A DNA stretch of 64,000 nt from Rhodoblastus acidophilus. Lineage in GTDB: Bacteria; Pseudomonadota; Alphaproteobacteria; Rhizobiales; Beijerinckiaceae. Positions 54,714-62,599 of this stretch are shown here, piece after piece. A program made the translations under genes and the position numbers. A model generated the notes under the pieces. The model was not told where the DNA came from and made no database searches. It saw only the letters and a list, made by a program, of their open reading frames with translations. Numbering within the stretch: position 1 is the stretch's first letter; the number at the start of each line of letters is the position of its first letter. The stretch lies in contig NZ_FYDG01000011.1 in the NCBI RefSeq assembly GCF_900187365.1, forward strand, positions 48,651 through 112,650. The letters are read 5' to 3'.

Positions 54714-56879
54714 ATGATTCGTTTGTCCACCCTGCTTCTTGCGGGCGTTTCGCTGTCGCCCGTCGCCGCCTTGGCGCAAGCCCTGCCGCCGATCGAGGTC
54801 AACGCCGAACGCGCGCCGCCCCCCGCCGCCGCGCCTGCCTCTGAACCCGCGCCCGACGGGACCACGCGCGCCGAAATTCTCAATTACACGCCGCGCGGCA
54901 ATGATCTTGCGGCGGCGCTCGGCGACGCGCCGGGCGTCAGCCTCGCTAGCGGCGGCGGCGTGTCCAGTTTGCCGGTGATCCACGGCCTCAACGACGACCG
55001 CAACGCCATTGTGCTCGGCGGCGTGCCGATCGCCTCCGCCTGCGCCAACCACATGAATCCGCCGCTGTCCTACATCGACCCGCTCGCGGCGGGGGAGGTC
55101 GAGGTGCTCACCGCCAATGTCCCCGTGAGCAAGGGCGGCGATTCGATCGGCGGCGCCATCATCGTCAAGCCGCGCGCGCCGATCTTCGCCGCTCCGGCGG
55201 AAAAGGGGCCGGGCTTTGTCGCCAGCGCCACGGTGTCCAGCAGCTTCCGCTCCAACAATGGCGGGGTGAGCGTCGGCGGCCACGCCGCCATCGCCAACGA
55301 CCATTTCAGCCTGAGCTATGACGGCGCCTGGAGCAAGGCGGGCGATTATCACGCCGGCGGCGGCGCGGAGGTGCGCGCGACCCGCTACGAGGCGCAGAAC
55401 CATTCGGCGACGCTGGCCTATCAGAACGACGGCCACCTCATCGCCTTCCGCTACGACCACCAATATATCCCGTATCAGGGCTTTCCCAATCAATACATGG
55501 ACATGCTGCTAAACCGCGGCAATACGTTCGACCTGTCCTACAAGGGCGCCTATGGCTTCGGGCGGATCGAGGCCAACGCCTATTACCACCTCACCCAGCA
55601 CTACATGAACTTTTTGGCCGAGCGCGTCGGCTACGCCACCTCGCCCGCCAGCGGCATGCCCATGTATGTCAACGGCCAGGATTTCGGCTATCGGCTGAAG
55701 GCGGAGATCGACGCCAGCGCCGACGATCTGGTGCGGCTCGGCAGCGAATTGCACCTGCAGCGCCTCAACGAATGGTGGCCGACCCCGGCCAATATGGTGA
55801 TGATGGGGCCGGGCATGATGTGCTGCGGAACGTTCGTCAATGTGAACGACGGCCGGCGCGACGTGCTCTCCACCTATGCCGAATGGGAGCGCCGCTGGAG
55901 CCCGCAATGGTCCACGCGGCTGGGCTTGCGCAACGACGTCGTGTGGATGAACGCCGGCGACGTGCAGGGCTACAGCCCGATGATGTATGGCGCCGACGCG
56001 GCGGCCTTCAACGCCAGGAGCCACGACCGCACCGACATCAATTTCGACCTGTCAGCGCTCGCCCGCTACGCGCCGTCCGACGCCGCCAGCTATGAGTTCG
56101 GCTATACCCGCAAGACCCGCTCGCCCGCGCTTTACGAGCGCTACACCTGGGCGACCTCCGCCATGGCCGCGCATATGATCGGCTGGTTTGGCGACGGCAA
56201 CGGCTATGTCGGCGACGTCAATCTCAAGCCGGAGGTCGCGCACAGCCTCGCCGTCACCGGGCGATGGGGCGGGCCGGACTGGTCGGCCAGCGCGACGCCT
56301 TATTATTCCTATGTGCAGGACTTTATTGACGTCGATTACGTCAAGACGCTCGGCTCGGGCGTCAATGCGACGAACCTGCTGCGCTTCGCCAATCACGACG
56401 CCGAACTCTATGGCTTCGACCTGTCGGGGCGCGCATTGATCGCCCGCACCGTCGAATATGGCGACTTCTCGCTGTCGGGCCGGCTGAATTATGTGCGGGG
56501 ACGGCGGACCGACGGGTTGAACCTGTACCATATGGCCCCGCTCAACGGCAAAGTCGCGCTGGAGAACAGCATCGCCCTGTTCGGGGGGCGGCTCACCAGC
56601 GCGGCGGAGGTCCGCGCCGTCGCGGCCAAGACCGACGTCCAGTCCGTCCGGCTGGAGCCGACCACGCCGTCCTTCGCCGTGTTCAACCTGCGCGCGGCTT
56701 TCGAGGTGCAGAACCTGCGCTTCGACCTCGGGGTCGAGAATCTCGCCGACAAGCTCTATTACGAGCCGCTCGGCGGCGTGGACGTCGCCGATTGGCGCGC
56801 CGGGGCCAACAGCCTGCTGCACAGCCCGCTGGCGGCGCAGGGCCGGACGGTCTATGGCGGCGTTACGGTCAAGTTCTGA
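54714..56879 (+). CDS. TonB-dependent receptor, OprC/NosA copper type
   Basis: The 721-residue outer-membrane receptor has a signal peptide (about 1-21), a Pro/Ala-rich linker, a plug domain (NDLAAALGDAPGVSLASGGG; PLSYIDPLAAGEVEVLTANV) and a beta-barrel ending in aromatic Phe (YGGVTVKF). The plug contains ASACANHMNPPLSYID, matching the Cys..His-Met metal site of OprC/NosA copper receptors. A Met/Cys-rich loop (NMVMMGPGMMCCGTF, about residues 363-377) adds further soft-metal ligands. Copper supply would fit the neighbouring CuA/CuB oxidase. Energy would come from a TonB such as that at 45625. Confidence 0.85.
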   Translation: MIRLSTLLLAGVSLSPVAALAQALPPIEVNAERAPPPAAAPASEPAPDGTTRAEILNYTPRGNDLAAALGDAPGVSLASGGGVSSLPVIHGLNDDRNAIVLGGVPIASACANHMNPPLSYIDPLAAGEVEVLTANVPVSKGGDSIGGAIIVKPRAPIFAAPAEKGPGFVASATVSSSFRSNNGGVSVGGHAAIANDHFSLSYDGAWSKAGDYHAGGGAEVRATRYEAQNHSATLAYQNDGHLIAFRYDHQYIPYQGFPNQYMDMLLNRGNTFDLSYKGAYGFGRIEANAYYHLTQHYMNFLAERVGYATSPASGMPMYVNGQDFGYRLKAEIDASADDLVRLGSELHLQRLNEWWPTPANMVMMGPGMMCCGTFVNVNDGRRDVLSTYAEWERRWSPQWSTRLGLRNDVVWMNAGDVQGYSPMMYGADAAAFNARSHDRTDINFDLSALARYAPSDAASYEFGYTRKTRSPALYERYTWATSAMAAHMIGWFGDGNGYVGDVNLKPEVAHSLAVTGRWGGPDWSASATPYYSYVQDFIDVDYVKTLGSGVNATNLLRFANHDAELYGFDLSGRALIARTVEYGDFSLSGRLNYVRGRRTDGLNLYHMAPLNGKVALENSIALFGGRLTSAAEVRAVAAKTDVQSVRLEPTTPSFAVFNLRAAFEVQNLRFDLGVENLADKLYYEPLGGVDVADWRAGANSLLHSPLAAQGRTVYGGVTVKF

Positions 56880-56906
56880 CGGGGGCGCGGCGTTTCGCCG
56901 CGCTTT

Positions 56907-57101
56907 CTACCCCTGAGTGGGGCCGCGCATCAGCTTGATCGCCGCTTCGATATGGCGCCAGGTCCGCGATTGTTCCTGGTCGCCCTTTTCCTCGAAGACG
57001 CGGGCCTTTTGCGCCGCCTCGGCGGCGGCCCTGGCGCCATGCGCATCGTAAAGCTGGCGCGCGTAGCTGTGGATTTCGGCTTCCTGCATGCTGGCTTGCA
57101 T
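56907..57101 (-). CDS. small conserved-type cytosolic protein, unknown function
   Basis: The 64 residues (YARQLYDAHGARAAAEAAQK, then EEKGDQEQSRTWRHIEAAI) form a probable two-helix protein. I recall similar short proteins in Rhizobiales genomes, without known role. GAGGGG lies about eight bases before ATG 57101. An EcfG-like promoter sits 50 bases upstream, hinting at general stress control. Confidence 0.7.
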   Translation of the reverse strand: MQASMQEAEIHSYARQLYDAHGARAAAEAAQKARVFEEKGDQEQSRTWRHIEAAIKLMRGPTQG

Positions 57102-57149
57102 GGCGATTCCCCTCGCGAAACGCCGGCTTGACGCCGGCCGCAGGCCAGA

Positions 57150-57174
57150 AACGTGGAGGGTCGCGAAAAGTTCA
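57150..57174 (-). promoter_or_regulatory. EcfG-type promoter candidate for the 64-residue protein
   Basis: On the minus strand TGAAC, 16 bases, then CGTT differs from the EcfG consensus GGAAC-N16/17-CGTT in one base. The implied transcript start leaves a leader of about 40 bases before ATG 57101. Confidence 0.5.
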
Positions 57175-57212
57175 GCCCCGGTCGAGCCATGCCCGGGGAT
57201 TCGCTGGCGGAA

Positions 57213-57698
57213 TCAGCCCGCCAGCGCCTTTTCGATGTCTGCGGCGATATCCTGCGGCTTTTCGGTCGGCGGGTAGCGGTGCAGCGGCTTGCCGTCGCGG
57301 CCGATCAGGAATTTGGTGAAATTCCACTTGATCGCCTCGGTGCCGAGCAGGCCGGGAATGGCGCGCTTCAGTTCGCGGAACAGCGGGTGGGCGTTGTCGC
57401 CGTTGACGTCGACCTTGGCGAACATCGGGAAGGAGACGCCGTAGTTGACAGTGCAGAACGTCTTGATCTCTGCGTTTTCGCCGGGCTCCTGATGCCCGAA
57501 CTGGTCGCAGGGAAAGCCCAGCACCACGAAGCCTTGCGGCCCGTAGCGCCGATAAATCGCCTCCAGACCGGAATATTGCGGCGTAAAACCGCAGCGGCTG
57601 GCGACATTGACGATCAGCAGCGCCTTTCCGGCGAAATCGCGCAGGGTGCGCGTTTCGCCGTCAATGGTGCGCAAGGAAATATCGAGGAGATCGGTCAT
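57213..57698 (-). CDS. glutathione peroxidase, cysteine type
   Basis: The 161-residue thioredoxin-fold peroxidase has Cys36 in VNVASRCGFTPQYSGLE, where animal enzymes have selenocysteine. FPCDQFGHQEPG holds the Gln of the active site and KWNFTKFLIGRDG the Trp/Asn. It reduces hydroperoxides, in bacteria often with thioredoxin. It is monocistronic and convergent to nothing obvious. Confidence 0.92.
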   Translation of the reverse strand: MTDLLDISLRTIDGETRTLRDFAGKALLIVNVASRCGFTPQYSGLEAIYRRYGPQGFVVLGFPCDQFGHQEPGENAEIKTFCTVNYGVSFPMFAKVDVNGDNAHPLFRELKRAIPGLLGTEAIKWNFTKFLIGRDGKPLHRYPPTEKPQDIAADIEKALAG

Positions 57699-57729
57699 GT
57701 TCTCACTATGACAGAAGCGGCGGCAAAAA

Positions 57730-60204
57730 TCACGCCGCCCCTTCTGCTAATTGCCCGTCATCGTCGGGCGAGGCGACGATCAGGCGGCGCGCGCCGACGG
57801 CTTCGAACGCTTCGCGCAGGGCGTCGCGCGCGGCGCAGGGCTGCCCGAGCACCACCACCGCGTCGGCCTGACGGGCGAGGCCGAGGCCGAGGGCGTCGGC
57901 GCCCGCTGCGATCAGGACGAAATCGTAGGTCGCCCGCAACACGTCGATGATCATGCGCAGATCCTCGGCGTCCGCGTCGAAACGGCCGCCGCTGGCGAGC
58001 AGATGCAGCCGGGATTCGCCGTCGCGGAAAATGGCTTCGGCATAGGAGGCCTCGCCGGCCAGCAATTGCGCCAGACCCGGTTGCGCCGGCGCCTGGCCGG
58101 GCTCTGCTTGCGCATCGGCTTTGACGCCCAGCCCCTGCAGCAGCGCGGCGTCCAGATGGCGATCCGCGCCGGCCTGAACCAGAATGGCGCGGCCTTCGCG
58201 GCACAGGGCGCGCGCCGCGACCAGCGCGTAGAGCGGCGAGGCCTCGGAGGCCTCCGTGAACAGGGCGGTGACGCCGTGGGCGTCGCCGGCCGCGACGATG
58301 CGGGCGATCAGGTCGCGCGACACCTGCGGCTGCGCGCGCCGGAGCGGGGAGGGGGCGGCCAGGGCGGTGGATTCGGCCGGGGCTGGGACGGTCGCTTCAA
58401 CCGGCGCAGGGGCGGGCGCCGCCGCGGCGTCCGGGGCGGGGGCGCTGGCGGAGAACGGGTCGCGCGCCCAGATGTCGTCGTATGGCGGTTCGGCCTGCCG
58501 GCCGGGTTGCGCCGGCGCCTGCTCCAGCTCCAGCTCCTGCTCTAGCTCTTGGCGCGGCGTTTCTGGCGGCTCGTCCGCCTCCAGCTTCAAGGCCGGCGCG
58601 CCGAAATCGGCCAGGGCCTGTTTCAGCCGCGCGAACAGTCCGCCGGCCGGCGCGGCGGGCGCTTCCGCGTCGAGCGCGGCGGGCGGGGGCGCTTCGGCCT
58701 CGGCCTTGGCGCCGGCTTGCGCGGGCGGGGCCGACGCGGCCGGTGCGGCGGCGGCCGCGCCGCGTGCGCGCGCCCGGCCGAAAACGCCGGCGCCGCTGTC
58801 GCCCGGCTCGGGGGCCGGAGCCGGGGCGCGCGGCGTCGCCGACGACAGCTCGCGCGCGATCACGAAAAAGCTCGAAAAGAACAGGCCCGCGAGGGCGCCG
58901 AACAGCGTGATCGGGACGACTTTCGGGAATACCGGGGCGCTGGGCGCCAGCGCGCGCGACACGACGCGGGCGTCGGCGGGGGTGTTCTCGGCGGTTCCAC
59001 GCGCCAGGGCCACCTGGTATTTGGTGGATTCGTTCTCCAACTGGTCCTTCAGCGTCTTGGCCTCGCGCTGCAACTCGCGCAGCTTGGTCTCCTCGCCATT
59101 GGCGAGGCCGACCATTCTCTTTTGCTCGTCGAGCAGGGCGGACAGGTTGACGACGCGCGAGGCGGCGACGCGCGCGTCATTGTCGAGGCCGCGCGCCGCC
59201 TTTTCCACGGCGGCGCGCAATTGCGTCTCAATGTCGGACAGCTGCGCCTGCAATTCCTTGATTCGCGGATGGGCCGGCAGCAGCGTGCGCGATTCCGTGG
59301 CGAGCAGCGCCTGCGCCGCCGAGCGGCGCCCCGCGATGGTGCGCACCAGGTCGTTGTTGGCGATCTCGCCGGCGTCGCTCAGGCGGCCCCGCGACAGAAG
59401 GTCGCGCAGCGACTTGGCCTTGGCCAGCGCCTCGGACTGGGCGGCGCGGGCGTCGGCCAGCTTGCTGGCGAGTTCGCCGAGTTGCTGGGCGGGCAGGCTG
59501 CGGTTTTCCGACGATTCGAACAGCCCGTTGGCGACGCGGAAGTCCGCGACCTTGGACTCGGCGTCCAGCGCGCGCCGCTGCAGATCGGCGATCAGCGGCT
59601 TCAGGCTCTGCGCCGCCTGACGCGCCTCGTCGCGCTTGGCTTGCTGCTTCATGTCGATATAGACGTCGGCGACCGTGTTGGCGGCCCTGGCGGCGAGATC
59701 GGGGTCCCGCGCGGTGAACTCGATCTGCAGAATGCGCGATTTGGCCGGCGACAGCACGGTGAGATGGTCGAAATAGCTGGTGAGCAGGCGATCCTCGCCC
59801 GCCAGTCCGCCGCCCAGCAGCGACAGGATCGCGCCGAAGCCGCTGGCGGCCTCGAATTCCGGCTGCTTCTGCAATTGCAGCATCGTCACGGCCTTGCGGG
59901 CGAGGTCGCGGGAATTGACGAGCTGGATCTGGCTGTTGATCGCCTCGGCGTCGATGACCTGCGGACCTTCGCGCAGCGCGGGATCTGCGCGCGTGAAATA
60001 ACTTTCCTGATCCTCGATGAGGACGCGGGCTTCCGCAAGGTAGCGTGGCTTGACGACCATGCAGAAGGCGGCGGCCGCAACGGCGCAGCCGGCGGTCGCG
60101 CCGAGCAGCAAGCCCTTGTTTCGGGCCAGGGCGGTCAGAATTCCGCTGAGATCGACGTCCTCGCGCCCGCCATGAGGATCGTAATCAGCAATACCCGCAC
60201 TCAT
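57730..60204 (-). CDS. Wzz/GumC-type polysaccharide co-polymerase with degenerate kinase-like tail
   Basis: The 824 residues hold a first membrane helix (about 32-52), a Wzz domain with RYLAEARVLIEDQESYF, a long periplasmic coiled coil (about 190-390) and a second helix (about 435-458, VVPITLFGALAGLFFSSFFV). An Ala/Pro-rich linker (about 470-635) leads to a C-terminal domain shaped like a BY-kinase. That last domain has no Walker A lysine (LFTEASEASPLYALVAARAL replaces the GEGKT-type loop) and no Tyr cluster, so it is likely inactive. It is divergent from the Wza-like lipoprotein. Confidence 0.85.
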   Translation of the reverse strand: MSAGIADYDPHGGREDVDLSGILTALARNKGLLLGATAGCAVAAAAFCMVVKPRYLAEARVLIEDQESYFTRADPALREGPQVIDAEAINSQIQLVNSRDLARKAVTMLQLQKQPEFEAASGFGAILSLLGGGLAGEDRLLTSYFDHLTVLSPAKSRILQIEFTARDPDLAARAANTVADVYIDMKQQAKRDEARQAAQSLKPLIADLQRRALDAESKVADFRVANGLFESSENRSLPAQQLGELASKLADARAAQSEALAKAKSLRDLLSRGRLSDAGEIANNDLVRTIAGRRSAAQALLATESRTLLPAHPRIKELQAQLSDIETQLRAAVEKAARGLDNDARVAASRVVNLSALLDEQKRMVGLANGEETKLRELQREAKTLKDQLENESTKYQVALARGTAENTPADARVVSRALAPSAPVFPKVVPITLFGALAGLFFSSFFVIARELSSATPRAPAPAPEPGDSGAGVFGRARARGAAAAAPAASAPPAQAGAKAEAEAPPPAALDAEAPAAPAGGLFARLKQALADFGAPALKLEADEPPETPRQELEQELELEQAPAQPGRQAEPPYDDIWARDPFSASAPAPDAAAAPAPAPVEATVPAPAESTALAAPSPLRRAQPQVSRDLIARIVAAGDAHGVTALFTEASEASPLYALVAARALCREGRAILVQAGADRHLDAALLQGLGVKADAQAEPGQAPAQPGLAQLLAGEASYAEAIFRDGESRLHLLASGGRFDADAEDLRMIIDVLRATYDFVLIAAGADALGLGLARQADAVVVLGQPCAARDALREAFEAVGARRLIVASPDDDGQLAEGAA

Positions 60205-60244
60205 CGCCTACTCCCGGCCAACTCATGGACGGGACCGTAAGCAT

Positions 60245-60303
60245 TTATGGTTGAGGCCGGGTTAATCGGCGCGCGGACAGCGGCAAAGCTTCGTTAACCA
60301 TAA
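60245..60303. promoter_or_regulatory. TTATGGTT/AACCATAA inverted sites in the divergent polysaccharide promoter region
   Basis: Perfect 8-bp inverted copies (60245-60252 and 60296-60303) flank the centre of the 143-bp region between the co-polymerase and the Wza-like gene. Their symmetry suggests one regulator acting on both divergent promoters. The regulator is not identifiable. Confidence 0.4.
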
Positions 60304-60347
60304 GCGATTAGTTTGCCGATGAAAGATTTGGTTTGGAGTTGGGACGA

Positions 60348-60905
60348 ATGCGCTTGATCATGCCCTTGCTGTGCCTTGCCGTGGCCGGGATGCTCCAGGG
60401 CTGTGCGCGCCTGCACGCGCCGACGGAGTTCCAGGCGGTCGCCAGCCAGCCCTATACGCTTGACTCGGGCGACCGCGTCCGGGTGATCGTGTTCGGGCAG
60501 GATTCGCTGTCCAATTCCTTCGCCGTCGATTCCTCGGGCCAGATCGCCATGCCGTTGATCGGGCTGGTGCCGGCGCAAGGGCGCACCCCCGCCGATCTCG
60601 CCCGCGCCATCGAAGGCCGCCTGCGCGCCGGCTATGTGCGCGAGCCGCGCGTGTCGGTGGAGGTCGAGGCCTACCGGCCGTTCTTCGTGCTCGGCGAAGT
60701 CACCACCTCCGGGCAATATCCCTATGTCAACGGCATGACCGTCGAGACCGCGGTGGCCATCGCCGGCGGCTACACGCCGCGCGCGGCGCGCGACCGCGCC
60801 GAACTCACCCGCACCCAGGAGGGCCGCACCGTCACCGCCGACGTGCCGATGTCGCAACCCGTCAGGCCCGGCGACACCATCGTGGTGCGCGAACGGTATT
60901 TCTAA
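60348..60905 (+). CDS. Wza-like polysaccharide export lipoprotein
   Basis: The 185-residue precursor has a lipobox (AGMLQGC, lipidated Cys19) and the Poly_export core (YTLDSGDRVRVIVFGQDSLS, VDSSGQIAMPLIGLVPAQGR) followed by a SLBB-like domain (FFVLGEVTTSGQYPYVNGMT). It is shorter than E. coli Wza, like the HfsD/UppC-type periplasmic or outer-membrane export proteins of alphaproteobacteria. ATG 60348 was chosen with GGAG/GGGA upstream. Confidence 0.88.
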   Translation: MRLIMPLLCLAVAGMLQGCARLHAPTEFQAVASQPYTLDSGDRVRVIVFGQDSLSNSFAVDSSGQIAMPLIGLVPAQGRTPADLARAIEGRLRAGYVREPRVSVEVEAYRPFFVLGEVTTSGQYPYVNGMTVETAVAIAGGYTPRAARDRAELTRTQEGRTVTADVPMSQPVRPGDTIVVRERYF

Positions 60906-60941
60906 TCGGATGCCGCTCGGCGGGGCCGGGCGGCATTAAGG

Positions 60942-60956
60942 TTAATGAAAAATTAA
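60942..60956 (+). promoter_or_regulatory. CtrA box 1 (TTAA-N7-TTAA)
   Basis: TTAA-TGAAAAA-TTAA is an exact full CtrA site, about 105 bases before the priming transferase start and about 40 bases after the Wza-like stop. Confidence 0.65.
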
Positions 60957-60990
60957 CAGCCCCTATCGAGGCTTGACCCGGCGAAGCCGG

Positions 60991-61005
60991 TTAAAAATCG
61001 GTTAA
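60991..61005 (+). promoter_or_regulatory. CtrA box 2 (TTAA-N7-TTAA)
   Basis: TTAA-AAATCGG-TTAA is a second exact CtrA site, 49 bases from the first measured start to start, about five helical turns centre to centre. Two full sites in one 155-bp gap are unlikely by chance in DNA of this GC content. Confidence 0.65.
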
Positions 61006-61016
61006 GCTCGCGCCAT

Positions 61017-61064
61017 ATGAAAAAGCGGCGGCGCAAACGCCGCGACGTGATGGGCGCTTCATGA
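61017..61064 (+). CDS. 15-codon Arg/Lys-rich upstream ORF overlapping the priming transferase start
   Basis: MKKRRRKRRDVMGAS is encoded just after CtrA box 2, and its TGA overlaps the ATG at 61061. The main gene has no good Shine-Dalgarno, so coupled translation is plausible. A GCGGCG/CGCCGC stem lies inside it. It could be chance. Confidence 0.3.
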   Translation: MKKRRRKRRDVMGAS

Positions 61065-62509
61065 AACATGTGACTCCGGCGGAGGCCGTCGTTCGGGCGG
61101 TCCGTCCGCCGCGTCGGTCGGGAGCCGTGCTGTGCGGCTGCGTCCGCGCGGCGGAGGTTGTCGCGTTGGCGCTGCTCGCGCTGGCGCTTTATGCCGACAG
61201 GGTGGGACGTCCGCCCGAGGCGGGCGATTTTCTGGCGTTTTTCGCGGTCGCGCTGGCGGCCGGCGCCGCGTTCAAGGCCGGCGGCGTCTATCGGCTCGAC
61301 GCTCTGCGCGGTGGTCTCCGGAATTTGCCGCGGGTGGCGCTGATCTGGTGCGGCGTCATGCTCGGCGCGCTGGCGCTGGACGCGCTCTTGCGGCTGGACG
61401 GCCGGTTTTCCCGCGACTTCCTTGAGCAATGGGCGCTGTGCGGGCTGGCGTTCCTGGCGGCGGAGCGGACGGCTCTGAGCCTGTGGACGCGGCGCTTGAC
61501 CCGGCTCGGGCGTCTCGACCGCTATGCGGTGATCGTGGGCGGCGGGCCGATGGCGGAATTGCTGCTCGACTCGCTGTCGCGGCATCAGCTCAACGATTTG
61601 CGCATTCTCGGCGTGTTCGACGACCGCGGCGACGAGCGCACCCCCGACGTGATCGCCGGCTATCCCAAGCTCGGAACCGTGGACGATCTGGTCGGCTTCG
61701 CGCGCAACGTGAGGCTCGATCAGGTGATTTTCGCTCTGCCGGTCAGCGCGGAAGGCCGGATTCTCTCCATCCTCCGCAAATTATGGGTGCTGCCCGTCGA
61801 CATCCGATTGGCGGCGCACGCCAATCGGCTGCGTTTCCGGCCGCGCGCCTATTCGTTCATCGGCTCGGCCCCGATGCTCGATCTGCTCGACAAGCCGCTG
61901 AGCGACAGCGCGCTGTTCTTCAAATCCGCCTTTGACCGCTGCGTGGCGACCCTGCTGCTAGCCGTCTTCGCGCCGTTGATGGCGGCGATCGCGCTCGGCG
62001 TCCGGCTCACCTCGCCCGGCCCGGCGCTGTTTCGGCAGGAGCGGCTCGGCTTCAACAACGAGCGCATCGTCGTTTACAAGTTCCGCACCCTGTATCATGA
62101 CCAATGCGATCCCGCCGCCCGCGTGCAGGTCACGCGCGACGATCCGCGCGTGACGCCGTTCGGCCGGCTTCTGCGCCGGTCGTCGCTCGACGAATTGCCT
62201 CAGCTTCTCAATGTGGTGAAGGGCGACCTGTCGCTGGTGGGGCCGCGCCCGCACGCGGTCGACGCGCGCGTCGTCGATTGCGAATATCACAAGGCGGTGG
62301 ACGGCTATTTCGCCCGCCATCGCGTCAAGCCCGGCCTGACCGGCTGGGCGCAGGTCAATGGCTGGCGCGGCGAAACCGACACGCTGGAGAAAATCCAGCG
62401 TCGCGTCGAATATGATCTCGACTATATCGAGAACTGGTCGATGCCGCTTGACCTGTATATTTTGGCTTTGACGCCATTCGCGCTGGTCTTTGGCGTTAAC
62501 GCGTACTAA
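61061..62509 (+). CDS. polyprenyl glycosylphosphotransferase (WcaJ/HfsE/UppE-like priming enzyme)
   Basis: The 482 residues have four N-terminal helices (about 25-140), a CoA-binding-like domain (YAVIVGGGPMAELLLDSLSR), a fifth helix (about 300-320) and the catalytic bacterial sugar transferase domain (FRQERLGFNNERIVVYKFRT, LRRSSLDELPQLLNVVKGDL, GLTGWAQVNGWRGETDT). It moves a sugar-1-phosphate onto undecaprenyl phosphate to start a polysaccharide repeat unit. Two CtrA boxes upstream suggest cell-cycle or polarity control. Confidence 0.92.
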   Translation: MKHVTPAEAVVRAVRPPRRSGAVLCGCVRAAEVVALALLALALYADRVGRPPEAGDFLAFFAVALAAGAAFKAGGVYRLDALRGGLRNLPRVALIWCGVMLGALALDALLRLDGRFSRDFLEQWALCGLAFLAAERTALSLWTRRLTRLGRLDRYAVIVGGGPMAELLLDSLSRHQLNDLRILGVFDDRGDERTPDVIAGYPKLGTVDDLVGFARNVRLDQVIFALPVSAEGRILSILRKLWVLPVDIRLAAHANRLRFRPRAYSFIGSAPMLDLLDKPLSDSALFFKSAFDRCVATLLLAVFAPLMAAIALGVRLTSPGPALFRQERLGFNNERIVVYKFRTLYHDQCDPAARVQVTRDDPRVTPFGRLLRRSSLDELPQLLNVVKGDLSLVGPRPHAVDARVVDCEYHKAVDGYFARHRVKPGLTGWAQVNGWRGETDTLEKIQRRVEYDLDYIENWSMPLDLYILALTPFALVFGVNAY

Positions 62510-62599
62510 CTTCCTTGCCGACGTCAGGTTCGCGCCCCGGCCTGTTTTATTAACGCCTCCCGCCTAGTCTTGACGCCGGTTGGAATCAAGGCGTGCGCG

